Shown: in pieces, positions 1 to 8,600 of the stretch
How the letters are laid out: every line of letters begins with the position of its first letter
Numbering within the stretch: position 1 is the first letter of the stretch
Assembly: GCA_016706275.1 (NCBI GenBank)
Contig: JADJJY010000001.1
Span: forward strand, 806,001 to 870,000
Length of the DNA: 64,000 nucleotides
Reading direction: 5' to 3'
Origin: Chloracidobacterium sp.
GTDB taxonomy: Bacteria; Acidobacteriota; Blastocatellia; Pyrinomonadales; Pyrinomonadaceae
Position numbers and translations under genes: made by a program
The notes under the pieces: generated by a model
Databases searched by the model: none
What the model saw: the letters and a program-made list of their open reading frames with translations, nothing else
Told to the model about the DNA's origin: nothing

Positions 1-24
1 ACATAGGTAAAAAGGAATTCAGTT

Positions 25-369
25 TTAGCGGTCATCATCGTCGCCGTCACTATCCTTCTTTCCGCGATCGTCGGCATCACCGATCTTTTTGGGTTGTTTT
101 GAGTTGGCGGGTCGGTTCGACCTAACATCATCGCGATCTGCGGTTTTCGTATTTGCTGCGTTGGTATTATTTGCGGCCGGAGATCTGATATCGTCTCGGT
201 CGCCATCCGAGGCAACCGAAACGTTGCTTGCCGTTGGCGTGGTAGCGTTTATGTTTGATACCGCCGGAGTCGTCTTTGTTTCATTTTGCTTGCTCTCGGT
301 TTTGCCACCGCAGGCGAGCATTAGTGAAACTACAACGAAGAGCGCGACACTGGTTATAACTGTTTTCAT
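25..369 (-). CDS. Putative small acidic lipoprotein
   Basis: A 114-residue protein of unknown function. The N-terminus is a lipoprotein signal: a hydrophobic stretch ends in a lipobox LMLAC with the lipidated Cys at residue 20. The mature part is low in complexity, rich in Thr, Asn, Ala and Asp, and ends in an Asp-rich tail (GDDDDR). No catalytic motif is visible. I chose the ATG at 369 because an AGGAGA ribosome site lies just upstream; an in-frame ATG 30 bases earlier would spoil the signal peptide. It starts 16 bases after the DUF2231 protein stops and is probably co-transcribed with it; both end in acidic tails. Envelope location is inferred from the lipobox. Confidence 0.6.
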   Translation of the reverse strand: MKTVITSVALFVVVSLMLACGGKTESKQNETKTTPAVSNINATTPTASNVSVASDGDRDDIRSPAANNTNAANTKTADRDDVRSNRPANSKQPKKIGDADDRGKKDSDGDDDDR

Positions 370-385
370 GATATTTCTCCTTGAT

Positions 386-943
386 TTAGTCGTCATCATC
401 GTCTGATTTTTGCGGTTTATTTGTTTCGGTACCTAGATTCGAGACCGTTCCCGTTGTCGATGTCATTACCGCTCTAACCCCAAGCTCGTGTACTAGCCGT
501 CCACCTTGATGGGCTGTATTCATCAAAAGCACAACGCCCGATCCGTAAAAGAGTAAAAAGGCTAGATTGAGCGGTATTGTGATAACCCTCGATAGTTCTT
601 TTTTGAATAGCATCGGGGCGAACAAGATCACTCCAAAAACCACGGTTAAGGCCGCAAAAACGCTACGGGTCGTTTCGGCAAGCTCTTCATGCTCTTCGAG
701 GACTGACTCGACGTTGTTCATATGTTCGGCGAGTTCACCCGCCGCCTCGCCGGTGGATACGGCGACAAAGGTCGCGATCGTGCCGATCAGCATCAGAATA
801 AATGCGGATATTAGGAAAGCACGGCCGCTCTTGGGCACAAGTATCCCGATCAGGATGATCAACGGCACAACGATCAATAGGGCTATAGGAAAATGAATGA
901 TTATTGGGTGCAGGCCGTCCCAGCTGGGAATTGGTGGAAACAT
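386..943 (-). CDS. DUF2231-like inner-membrane protein with acidic tail
   Basis: A 185-residue membrane protein. It opens with the pattern typical of DUF2231 proteins (GLHPIIIHFPIALL), and about four hydrophobic segments follow, at roughly residues 15-35, 45-65, 95-112 and 122-142. The C-terminus is hydrophilic and ends KSDDDDD. A clear AAGGAGT ribosome site precedes the ATG at 943. DUF2231 proteins are often found near cytochromes or redox proteins, but the biochemical role is not known. It is the first gene of a two-gene unit with the acidic lipoprotein. Confidence 0.7.
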   Translation of the reverse strand: MFPPIPSWDGLHPIIIHFPIALLIVVPLIILIGILVPKSGRAFLISAFILMLIGTIATFVAVSTGEAAGELAEHMNNVESVLEEHEELAETTRSVFAALTVVFGVILFAPMLFKKELSRVITIPLNLAFLLFYGSGVVLLMNTAHQGGRLVHELGVRAVMTSTTGTVSNLGTETNKPQKSDDDDD

Positions 944-1032
944 AATATTTACTCCTTGGGCATATAGCTGCGGGTGCTAGTTTTACGGTTCAGGTGTGTC
1001 ACCCGCAGCTTTCCCCCTTGAAAACTCAACTG

Positions 1033-1704
1033 TTAGCTGATCGATTCAAACTTTTCTTTCGGCGTAAAATCGACCGGGCATTTCTGCAGATTGGCGTCGG
1101 TGGTTGTATAGCCACAGGTCGAACAGACAAAAAACGTCGTCTTTCCTCCTTTCCAATCGGCAAGATTAGCGAGAGCCTCGGCGTACAATTTTGCGTGCTC
1201 GCCCTCAGCGACTTTGGCGAAATTAAACGTTTTCAACGCATCGGTGTTGCCGTTGCTACGAGCCTCAGCGATAAAATCGGTGTACATCTTGTCGCGTTCA
1301 TAGGTCTCGCCTTCGATTGCGCCTTTCAGGTTTTCGGCTGTAGTCTTTACCTCGGCAGACTTAACATCGGCCGCAGGCGTACCGCCCATTTTCTTTATCA
1401 CTGCCGAGTGATTGTTCATATGGATCTCCTCGGCCCTGGCGGCCGCCCGGAATAGGCTCGCGACCTTGGTGTATCCTTCGTCGTCGGCCTTTCTAGCAAA
1501 GGCGAGGTATTTGGCGTTCGCATTGCTCTCGCCGTTAAATGCAGTTTGTAGATTTTCGAGCGTCTTAACGCCCTTGCTCGTTGCGGCCGTTGTTGCCGAA
1601 CCGCTGGTCGATGCGGTCTTCTCGCTCGACGAGCAACTACTCGCCGCCACCGAGATGGCCAATGCGGTAGTGGCTAAAAGCAGGTTTCTAAATGTGTTTC
1701 TCAT
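1033..1704 (-). CDS. Rubrerythrin-family lipoprotein with rubredoxin-like tail
   Basis: A 223-residue rubrerythrin-like protein that appears to be exported. The N-terminus is a signal peptide ending in ASSC, so it is probably a lipoprotein. The central four-helix domain shows the diiron ligands expected in this family (EEIH in the first helix pair, EGEH in the second). The C-terminal rubredoxin-like domain has CSTC and CP, but the fourth ligand position reads CPVD where CPxC is normal, so one Cys is replaced by Asp. The family reduces peroxide in the cytoplasm; an envelope version would scavenge peroxide in the periplasm, which is inference. GAGGAGA precedes the ATG. It sits alone between the DUF2231 unit and a sigma54 regulator. 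Confidence 0.85.
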   Translation of the reverse strand: MRNTFRNLLLATTALAISVAASSCSSSEKTASTSGSATTAATSKGVKTLENLQTAFNGESNANAKYLAFARKADDEGYTKVASLFRAAARAEEIHMNNHSAVIKKMGGTPAADVKSAEVKTTAENLKGAIEGETYERDKMYTDFIAEARSNGNTDALKTFNFAKVAEGEHAKLYAEALANLADWKGGKTTFFVCSTCGYTTTDANLQKCPVDFTPKEKFESIS

Positions 1705-1900
1705 TGGTACAGGTTCTCCTCAAATATTCTTCAGTCTTTTACTGGACACAGGTCCTTAGTGCAAGGCGTGTGCCTAACGTTGAAGAATACTAAACTCTGT
1801 ATTTGTTGGGTTTACGAGGCGGGAGGAAAAGGCGGAATGTTATCCTTGTATCAATTTTTATACAAGATCGCCGTATATGTCCGAATTTTCTTACAACTTG

Positions 1901-3265
1901 TTAGAGGGCGTGCTTTTTTATCTTGTAGGCAATATCGCTCCGGGAAATGCCTAGCGCGCGGGCGGCTTCGGCTTGGACGTTATTTGACTCGTGCAGTGCC
2001 GTTTTGATCAGGCGGGCCTCGATCAAGTCGAGATACTCCGGCATCTGCAGGCCGGTGGGCAGTTTGTCCGCTTCGGCGTCGGGCGTTGTTCCGGATCCGG
2101 TCGCGGCCCAGAGGACAAGATCGTTGGTCGTGATCTCTCCGGATGAAGCGAGGATGCAGGCACGCTCGATGAGGTTACGTAATTCTCGGACATTCCCGGG
2201 AAAGCTGTAACTCCGCAATTTATCTAAAGCTTCATTGCTGATAGGACGCGACGGGGTCTTTAGCTCGCGCGATACTTCTTTGATCAAAAAGTCAACGAGG
2301 ACCGGAATGTCTTCGGGTCGGTCCTTAAGAGGCGGAATCTCCATCGGTACAACGGCGAGACGGTAATATAGATCCTCGCGAAACTGACCCTCTTTAACGC
2401 GTTCTAAAAGGTTACGATGCGTGGCAACGATGACCCGGACATCGACCGTTCGCGGGACTGTGGCTCCGACCCGCAGAAATTGGCCGTCGGTCAGCACCCG
2501 CAACAGTTTTGCCTGGAGGCCCATCGACATCTCGCCCGCCTCATCAAGGAAAAGCGTGCCATTGTGAGCCGCTTCGAAAAGGCCCTGCCTAGGTTTGTCG
2601 GCGCCGGTAAATGCGCCTTTTTCGTGGCCAAAAAGTTCGGATTCCAACAATTGTTCAGAAACGGCCGCGCAATTTACCGCTAAAAACGTTTCCTTTGAAC
2701 GAGTGCTGCCGCGATGGATCGCACGGGCGACAAGCTCTTTACCCGTCCCGGTTTCGCCGGTTATCAAAACCGTCGCGTTTGTCGGAGCAACTTTGCCGAT
2801 CGTTTCTTTCAGTTTGGTGATCGCCGGGCTGACCCCGAGGATTTCGTCCGCAAATGCAAACCGTTTTGCCTCTTCGCGAAGAACCTCATTCTCCCGCAAC
2901 AGTTTTGTTCGCTCGGTCGCTCGGGTCGCAACAGCGGTCACCACCTCAGGTACGAAAGGTTTAGATATGAAATCAAATGCCCCCGCCTGCATCGCTTCGA
3001 CGGCGAGCTCGACGGTCGCGACTGCCGTTAGGATGACCACAGGAAGAGAGGGCTCGTTTTCAACACAATACCGCAGCACATCAAAACCATCACCGTCCGG
3101 CATCTTTTTGTCCGAGATCACCAGGTCGAACTGGTTAGTAGCAAGGGTCGCGAGAGCCGAACTTACGCCTGTGGCTTCGACTACTTCATGCCCAGCCTCC
3201 TGCAGGATCAATGTCAAGATCCGCCGCATATTTTGCTCGTCGTCAATGATCAGGATACGTGCCAT
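1901..3265 (-). CDS. NtrC-family sigma54-dependent response regulator
   Basis: A 454-residue three-domain regulator. Residues 1-120 are a receiver domain with the acidic pair DDE near the start and a phospho-acceptor Asp in the ISDKKMP segment. Residues about 140-370 are a sigma54-interacting AAA+ ATPase with Walker A GETGTGKE and the canonical GAFTGA loop that contacts sigma54. A Fis-type helix-turn-helix closes the protein (AARALGISRSDIAYKIKK). It begins 18 bases after the sensor kinase gene and forms a two-component pair with it. The stimulus and target promoters are not evident; NtrC/ZraR-like architecture is as much as the sequence supports. Confidence 0.93.
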   Translation of the reverse strand: MARILIIDDEQNMRRILTLILQEAGHEVVEATGVSSALATLATNQFDLVISDKKMPDGDGFDVLRYCVENEPSLPVVILTAVATVELAVEAMQAGAFDFISKPFVPEVVTAVATRATERTKLLRENEVLREEAKRFAFADEILGVSPAITKLKETIGKVAPTNATVLITGETGTGKELVARAIHRGSTRSKETFLAVNCAAVSEQLLESELFGHEKGAFTGADKPRQGLFEAAHNGTLFLDEAGEMSMGLQAKLLRVLTDGQFLRVGATVPRTVDVRVIVATHRNLLERVKEGQFREDLYYRLAVVPMEIPPLKDRPEDIPVLVDFLIKEVSRELKTPSRPISNEALDKLRSYSFPGNVRELRNLIERACILASSGEITTNDLVLWAATGSGTTPDAEADKLPTGLQMPEYLDLIEARLIKTALHESNNVQAEAARALGISRSDIAYKIKKHAL

Positions 3266-3283
3266 ATTTTGTCTACGACCGAA

Positions 3284-4528
3284 CTAAAATCTGATCTCAA
3301 ATCTCACCTTACCATTTTCATTGGCGGCAAGAAATATATCGCCGCCGTGAGCCCGGGCGATATTTCGAACGATCGACAACCCCAGTCCCGTCCCTTTCAC
3401 TCCATTTGTAAAGAATGGCTCAAAAATCCGCTTCGCGACCTCATCCGGGATCGTCTGGCCTTCGTTTTCCAAAAACAGGACAGAGGTTTGGCCGATAGTT
3501 TCGGCTCCGATCGTGATCTTTCCATTCGCCGTCGCCGCGTTTATCGCATTTGTCAACAAATTGAGCAACGCCTGCTGCATCAATCCTGAGTCCATCTTAA
3601 AAGACAGAGAGGGATCACACTTTACATCTAGGTTCAGTCCTTTTTCGATCGTTCGGGCCTTTGCCAGGCTGGCGATATATTCGAGAGCTTCGATCACGGG
3701 CACCACTTTGAGATCCGGTTCCTTAGTTTTTGCAAACGCAAGAAAATCCGTGGTCAGCTTTTCTAGTCTTTTTGCTTCTTCGGTTGCGATATTAAACATT
3801 TCGAGTCGAATAGCCGAACCGGGCTCGTGATCCTCCGCCATTTTCAACGAACTGGCGATCATCGTTACCGGATTACGAATCTCGTGTGCGATCGCACTTG
3901 AGAGCTGTCCTACGGCGGCGAGTTTTTCTTCGGCGATGAGCTTTTCCTGTAATCTTTGTAATTCGCTGAGGCTTTCACCCAGCTTCGACTCCTCGGTTCG
4001 GAGATTTCCGACGAGCAGCCACACAACGATCGCTACAACGAGAAAAACCAGCGAGACCGTGGCAGCCTCGAAATACTCGCTAATGTCCGCAGGCGGATGG
4101 GCAATAAAAAAGAGCCATACTTCCAGAAACGTAAGGCCGATCGCTATACCGGCAACAAATAGCGTCCGGGTTAGGCTGAATCTGTAAGCCGCCGAGAGTA
4201 TCGGTATGATCATCAGTACAGAGTAATGACTGTCAGCCGTGCCACCCGAAATAGAGGCTAAAAACGCAAACGAAATATTTAGAGCGATCGAAACATAGAC
4301 GTGTATATTGACCACTCGAATACTGCTTTCGTCGCTCAGACGCTGGACCCAGAGCAATTCGAAAATAAGTATCACAAAGCGGACTGCGAGCGTCGCCAAC
4401 AGCAATGGTGACGGCCGTCCGAGCAGCGACAAAAAACTGATATGTACAAAAAATAATGCCGCAAGCACGGAAATATTTAAAAGTATTAATAACGTTTCCT
4501 GCTTTTTATAAGAAATTACGTTGTTCAT
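3284..4528 (-). CDS. Membrane sensor histidine kinase
   Basis: A 414-residue sensor kinase. Around six hydrophobic segments fill roughly residues 8-170 with little periplasmic sequence, suggesting a sensor that reads the membrane or small permeant signals. The dimerisation/phosphotransfer domain carries the H-box AIAHEIRNPV, and the C-terminal ATPase has the G-box GTGLGLSIV. An in-frame start 84 bases upstream exists, but the ATG at 4528 with an AGGTGG ribosome site directly precedes the hydrophobic part and is preferred. It is translated just ahead of the NtrC-type regulator and is presumably its cognate kinase. Confidence 0.92.
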   Translation of the reverse strand: MNNVISYKKQETLLILLNISVLAALFFVHISFLSLLGRPSPLLLATLAVRFVILIFELLWVQRLSDESSIRVVNIHVYVSIALNISFAFLASISGGTADSHYSVLMIIPILSAAYRFSLTRTLFVAGIAIGLTFLEVWLFFIAHPPADISEYFEAATVSLVFLVVAIVVWLLVGNLRTEESKLGESLSELQRLQEKLIAEEKLAAVGQLSSAIAHEIRNPVTMIASSLKMAEDHEPGSAIRLEMFNIATEEAKRLEKLTTDFLAFAKTKEPDLKVVPVIEALEYIASLAKARTIEKGLNLDVKCDPSLSFKMDSGLMQQALLNLLTNAINAATANGKITIGAETIGQTSVLFLENEGQTIPDEVAKRIFEPFFTNGVKGTGLGLSIVRNIARAHGGDIFLAANENGKVRFEIRF

Positions 4529-4614
4529 GCCCACCTGGTTACAATATACACCGCGCGGCCGAATAAAGACGGGCGCCGACGATTGCGATTGGAACACTTC
4601 CGGCGGCTGCACAC

Positions 4615-4645
4615 AAAAAAACCGCCCCGATATTTTGAGGCGGTT
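4615..4645 (-). terminator. Rho-independent terminator of the 3D-domain gene
   Basis: On the minus strand a 7-bp stem (AACCGCC/GGCGGTT, 4620-4626 with 4639-4645) is followed at once by a run of seven T residues. It lies about 55 bases past the 3D-domain protein stop and before the histidine kinase start, so it separates the two leftward transcription units. Confidence 0.8.
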
Positions 4646-4701
4646 GATGAATTTTATTTTGTAAGAACCAACCCGTTGATGCAGGCGATTCTGATCAGAG
4701 C

Positions 4702-5189
4702 TTACTGTGCTGAATAGACCTGGACGGTTCTGCGTCCAAACTTTCTAGCTTCGGCACAACCGGGAACCCAGATATCTATCTTCTTTCCCTTAATGCCTCC
4801 GCCTGTGTCGGAAACTAAATACGTTCCGCTCCAAGCTCCTGCGTTGACAACTACTTTCGAACCGAGCTTTAACACTCTTGGGTCGGCTGCGATGATGCCG
4901 CGGCGTACGCCATGGCCCATTGCGGTGCGTCCCTGCAGGCAATACGCGGTCGCCGTAAAAGCACCACGGCTTGCTCCTGCTCCGGCTGCTGTACTCGAAC
5001 CGGTTTTCTTGACCAATACTTTTTCGTCGGTACGGTACTGACTGTATTATCTAAATTATTTTCGATTTGTGTAAGCGAATCATTCGCTATAATGAGGTCG
5101 TTCCCCATGGTTTTGGTCTGTGCGTAGATAAACACTACGAACAACGCCAAAACTGATAGGACGGCGCCTCCTCTAACGAGATTTTTCAT
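4702..5189 (-). CDS. 3D-domain (double-psi beta-barrel) exported protein, frameshifted
   Basis: Read as one gene this is a 162-residue exported protein. The N-terminus (5189 downward) is a signal peptide ending near YAQ. The C-terminal part, in another frame, is a 3D domain of the double-psi beta-barrel type, with the family's TAYC, G(V/I)IAADP, YLVSDTGGGIKG and IDIWVPGC elements. Such domains are found in MltA-like and RlpA-like wall enzymes, so a peptidoglycan-related role is likely. The two frames meet at a run of five A (minus strand; T at 5020-5024). Restoring one A gives a continuous VPTKKVLVKKTGS junction and a length divisible by three. A one-base sequencing deletion is more likely than a true pseudogene. 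A perfect TATAAT lies at 5203-5208 on the minus strand. Confidence 0.75.
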
Positions 5190-5516
5190 TCTTCATTCTC
5201 CGATTATACGTACCCCGTTTAAAATAAAAATAGCGTCTGAGATTTGGGTCATCAGCCACTACGCGTTAAACGAAGACTGTTTCGGCAGATTCATTTCTAC
5301 CTGTTTTCGTGCCGCTTTGGCCGAAACTTGAACTAAGGATAGCATTTCGGACTACCCTTGTCCACCCCTCTAAAAACCGCAAGCCCTTATTTTATATGCA
5401 ATTGCTGAAATTTAAGGGACTTACGCGTGTCATTTTTTTTTGATTTTGATAGACTTCTTTTGCAGAATTCGCGTATATTCGGGTGCGGATAGCGGTTAAT
5501 TTATAGAGAAATCAAT
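5190..5516. other. Intergenic gap between divergent genes
   Basis: A 327-base AT-rich gap between the leftward 3D-domain gene and the rightward PilZ-like gene. Minus strand: TATAAT at 5203-5208 close to the 3D start. Plus strand: TATATT at 5474-5479 could be a -10 for the PilZ gene, but no convincing -35 stands 16-18 bases upstream. No RNA gene or small reading frame with a ribosome site is seen. Confidence 0.4.
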
Positions 5517-5882
5517 ATGAAAGAAAGACGCGGCGGCGGGCGACATGTTATCTCATTTCCGATTCGTGTCCGTTGGAAAGACGAGAACGGCAAAGAGGTG
5601 ACGCAAGAGGGGCTGACCGAAAACGTCGGGCCGCACGGCACGCTCATTTATTTGCCGCGGCATCTACCGCTCGTCGGCGGAAAGGTTCACCTCACGGTAA
5701 CTGAAAAGCCCGATGACGAAGTCACCGTAACCGCCGAGGTCATTCGATTAGAGCGCAACGCGGCGCACCCGCAGGCCGCCTTGATGCTGACAGAGAACTT
5801 ACGCGAGTGGAAAAAGAAAGTTTTTGAATACGCAGGAGCTGTCATCGCCGCCGAAGAGCCTGAGCCGCTGGATGACTGGTAG
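5517..5882 (+). CDS. PilZ-domain-like protein
   Basis: A 121-residue soluble protein resembling a single PilZ domain, the c-di-GMP receptor fold. It begins with an RxxxR-type arginine patch (KERRGGGRH). Where PilZ proteins have (D/N)xSxxG it reads ENVGPHG, so the Ser is replaced by Gly. The remaining beta pattern (VHLTV, VTVTAEVIRLE) fits a PilZ barrel. Ligand binding is therefore uncertain; degenerate PilZ domains sometimes no longer bind c-di-GMP. The gene stands alone ahead of the saccharopine-dehydrogenase-like gene. Confidence 0.6.
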   Translation: MKERRGGGRHVISFPIRVRWKDENGKEVTQEGLTENVGPHGTLIYLPRHLPLVGGKVHLTVTEKPDDEVTVTAEVIRLERNAAHPQAALMLTENLREWKKKVFEYAGAVIAAEEPEPLDDW

Positions 5883-5978
5883 ATCGCAGGCGTCAGCGGG
5901 AATACGTAGAAGGCAGTCGTAACAGCATTCTTTAACTGCTTAGAGCTCCTGCTTCCTGCCTACAATACTTAAAACAGA

Positions 5979-7130
5979 ATGAAAATACTTGTACTTGGTG
6001 CCGGACGTATGGGACACGGCGCCGTTTTTGATCTTATACATAATTCGCCCGGCGTTGACAGGGTGACGGTCGCCGATTTTGACGTGAAAAAGGCCGATGC
6101 CGTTGCCGAGGCAGTCGGCACTTCGCGCGTTGACGCTCATCACGTTGATGCGTCAAACACATCGGATGTCGCTGATCTGATGCGTGGACACGACTCTGTC
6201 ATCTCGTGCGTCAACTACTGGTACAACGTAGCTCTTTCAAAAGCCGCGATCGAAACCGGCGCAAATTTCTGCGACCTCGGCGGCAACAATTATATTGTCG
6301 ATGAGCAACTCGCTCTCGACGCTGAGGCGAAAGCAGCCGGCGTCAACATCATCCCCGATTGCGGACTCGCACCCGGCATGGTATCCGTGCTCGCAATGCA
6401 TGGTGCCGCTAAGTTTGATACCGTCGACGAGATCCACATCCGTGTCGGCGGTTTGCCGCAGCATCCACTACCGCCGCTAAATTACCAGCTTGTGTTTTCG
6501 GTAGAAGGCCTGATCAACGAATACATCGAAACCGCACGGGTGATCCGCAATGGAAATTTAACTACCGTCGAATCAATGACGGAGATCGAAAGTTTATCTT
6601 TTGAAGGCTTTCCTCCGCTTGAGGCTTTTCAAACATCCGGCGGCACATCCACCCTGCCCGAAACGTTCCTCGGCAAGATCAGCGAGCTCGATTACAAAAC
6701 CATTCGTTACGCCGGACATTGTGACAAATTCAAAACCATGATCGACCTCGGTCTTTGCTCAAGCGAAGAGATACTCGTCGATTTTCAAAAGGTTACGCCG
6801 CGAAAGGTCTTTGGCGATCTGCTGCAAAGACATCTGCCGGCCGACGGACCTGATTATGTGCTCGTGCGGTTAGATTTTGTAGGTAAGAAAGGCGGTGAAA
6901 TAAAACGGCTGCGTTACGACATTGTCGATAAACAAGACGAAGCGACAGGCATGAGCGCCATGATGCGAACGACTGCGTTCCCCGCATCGATCATCGCCCA
7001 GATGATGGCAAGCGGCGAGGTTTTAGCGCGCGGTGCAACGCCACAGGAAAAAGCTATCGACCCGGACAAGTTCGTCGCTGAGCTTGCGCGACGCAATATT
7101 AATATTAATATTCGGGAAGAATTCTTATAA
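5979..7130 (+). CDS. Saccharopine dehydrogenase family protein
   Basis: A 383-residue NAD(P)-dependent oxidoreductase. The N-terminal Rossmann fold begins MKILVLGAGRMGHGA (GxGxxG type), and an acidic ADFD terminates the second strand. The segment SVISCVNYW followed by ETGANFCDLGGNN is typical of the saccharopine dehydrogenase family, and the C-terminal half is that family's substrate domain. The family includes saccharopine, carboxynorspermidine and related reductases; sequence alone does not decide the substrate. Its 3' end is close to the AraC-type gene (10 bases), so co-transcription is possible. Confidence 0.8.
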   Translation: MKILVLGAGRMGHGAVFDLIHNSPGVDRVTVADFDVKKADAVAEAVGTSRVDAHHVDASNTSDVADLMRGHDSVISCVNYWYNVALSKAAIETGANFCDLGGNNYIVDEQLALDAEAKAAGVNIIPDCGLAPGMVSVLAMHGAAKFDTVDEIHIRVGGLPQHPLPPLNYQLVFSVEGLINEYIETARVIRNGNLTTVESMTEIESLSFEGFPPLEAFQTSGGTSTLPETFLGKISELDYKTIRYAGHCDKFKTMIDLGLCSSEEILVDFQKVTPRKVFGDLLQRHLPADGPDYVLVRLDFVGKKGGEIKRLRYDIVDKQDEATGMSAMMRTTAFPASIIAQMMASGEVLARGATPQEKAIDPDKFVAELARRNININIREEFL

Positions 7131-7140
7131 GATTACCGTT

Positions 7141-7941
7141 ATGAACGGAACTCAAATGATTTATCGCGAGGTTGTACCGTCTACCGACCTCGAGTCCTTT
7201 GTGATGAGTTTCTGGGAATTTGTTGTTTCGGATGATACGTCGGAACCGATCGAACATGAAATATTTCCCGACGGCTGCATTTCGGTTTTCTATCTTCGCA
7301 ATTTTAATCGCGGCCTAAATCACGTTGGTATAAGTGGGCCGCAACTTGAAACGTTTACCAAAACTGTCTCAGGCGGCGACACCTACTGGGGAATGAGGGT
7401 CTCGCCCGCAGCCTGCTTTCCCTTCCTTAACCCCGAGGCCGACAAAATAAACTTATCCGGCGTTGTTGAAACTCCTCTACACCCGTATTTTACTCACGGA
7501 TTGTCCGAAAAATTGGCCGCTGCCAAGTCATTTGATGGTGCCGTTTTGATCTATGAAAACCGGCTGAGAGAGTTTATCGTAACGTGCGGAACTTGCGATC
7601 CCGAAATAGCAAAAGCAGTTTGGTTGATCGATGCGGCACGCGGCGAGATCCGCGTTGATGACCTGGCATTATCGGTGTCGCTTAGCACAAGACAGTTTCA
7701 GAGGCGCTTTAAGGCAAGCTCGGGGCTTAGTCCAAAACAATACATTAGAGCCCGTCGTATAAGGGCGACAGCCGTCAGCCTGGTTGAAAAACAGGATCAG
7801 AATTGGGCTCATCGCGCGGCGGAACTTGGATTCGCCGATCAGGCGCATCTTACTCATGAATTTACCTCACTCACAAACCGGTCGCCAATTTCATTCGCCG
7901 AAAAGGTCGGAAAAATCCGGCACGGCAATCTGGTCAAATAA
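7141..7941 (+). CDS. AraC-family transcriptional regulator
   Basis: A 266-residue regulator. The N-terminal half resembles the DUF6597-type sensor found in AraC proteins (DLESFVMSFWEFVV, EIFPDGCISVFY). The C-terminal hundred residues are the double helix-turn-helix of AraC/XylS proteins (STRQFQRRFKASSGLSPKQY, then the second HTH around AAELGFADQAHLTHEF). The open frame extends 36 codons further upstream into the preceding gene, but the ATG at 7141 follows that gene's stop and gives a family-like N-terminus. Another ATG at 7156 is possible. The target is unknown; the DUF1579-like gene just downstream is a candidate. Confidence 0.8.
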   Translation: MNGTQMIYREVVPSTDLESFVMSFWEFVVSDDTSEPIEHEIFPDGCISVFYLRNFNRGLNHVGISGPQLETFTKTVSGGDTYWGMRVSPAACFPFLNPEADKINLSGVVETPLHPYFTHGLSEKLAAAKSFDGAVLIYENRLREFIVTCGTCDPEIAKAVWLIDAARGEIRVDDLALSVSLSTRQFQRRFKASSGLSPKQYIRARRIRATAVSLVEKQDQNWAHRAAELGFADQAHLTHEFTSLTNRSPISFAEKVGKIRHGNLVK

Positions 7942-7994
7942 TATTTTCCGTAATGTCGCAAATATACAAGACTTTCGCTCGCGATTAACGCACT

Positions 7995-8016
7995 CTGACA
8001 ACAGAATAATTGTCAG
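7995..8016 (+). promoter_or_regulatory. Inverted repeat overlapping a ribosome site
   Basis: Perfect 7-bp arms CTGACAA (7995-8001) and TTGTCAG (8010-8016) flank an 8-base loop. The right arm overlaps the AGGAG ribosome site (8015-8019) of the next gene, so it could be an operator or an RNA hairpin that limits translation. Confidence 0.4.
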
Positions 8017-8023
8017 GAGCATT

Positions 8024-8548
8024 ATGAAAACATATTTCTTAATAATGATCGTAGCAGTGGCCTTTGTGACGTCGGCCTCGGCACAAGTGCCGGTTTCCGT
8101 CGAGGCCAAAAAGGCCGAGATGAAAAAGCTCGAAATGCTGGCCGGGCAGTGGAAAGGTTCGGGTTGGATACAGCAGGGGCAAACGCGGGAAACTTTTACG
8201 GGAACCGAAACCGTGCAGAAGAAACTTGACGGCCTCACGTTACTTGTTGAGGGCAGCTTTAAGAATCCGGAAGGAAAGCCGGCACATCAAACGCTTGCGA
8301 TCTTATCGTGCAATGATAAAATGACCGGCTATAATTTTGCGACCTACCTCGCGAATGGCGTTACCGGCATTCAGGATTTCAAGGTCGTCGGGGATCATTT
8401 CGAATGGGGTTTCGAGATACCTAACACCGGCACCGTCCGCTATACGATAAAGGCGGACAACGACGTATGGTTTGAGATCGGTGAATTCTCCCGCGACGGC
8501 AAATCGTGGTTCACAAACTTCGAGATGAAACTCGATCGCGTTAAATAA
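8024..8548 (+). CDS. Exported DUF1579-like protein
   Basis: A 174-residue protein with a cleavable signal peptide (cut predicted after ASA) and a lipocalin-like body. The opening KKLEMLAGQWKGSGW is the usual start of DUF1579 and related domains, and beta strands follow to the end. Function is not established. AGGAG lies 5 bases before the ATG at 8024, which decides the start against the much longer open frame. The gene directly follows an AraC-type regulator and ends in a shared terminator. Confidence 0.65.
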   Translation: MKTYFLIMIVAVAFVTSASAQVPVSVEAKKAEMKKLEMLAGQWKGSGWIQQGQTRETFTGTETVQKKLDGLTLLVEGSFKNPEGKPAHQTLAILSCNDKMTGYNFATYLANGVTGIQDFKVVGDHFEWGFEIPNTGTVRYTIKADNDVWFEIGEFSRDGKSWFTNFEMKLDRVK

Positions 8549-8550
8549 AA

Positions 8551-8577
8551 AAGGCCTCCCTTTTCAGGGAAGCCTTT
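8551..8577. terminator. Bidirectional terminator between convergent genes
   Basis: AAGGCcTCCC pairs with GGGAaGCCTT around a TTTTCA loop. An A-run before it and T-rich sequence after it let it work in both directions, for the DUF1579-like gene (plus) and the ECF sigma gene (minus), whose ends face each other here. Confidence 0.75.
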
Positions 8578-8600
8578 AGTTACCTATTATTTCGTATTTA

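Noticed and set aside
5016..5030. Programmed -1 frameshift in the 3D-domain gene
   Set aside because: The site is G-AAA-AAG with only five A residues, not a strong slippery heptamer, and no stimulatory structure is evident; four other genes show the same one-base loss, so a deletion is simpler.
5446..5479. TTGATA...TATATT promoter for the PilZ gene
   Set aside because: The spacer would be 22 bases, too long for a sigma70 promoter.
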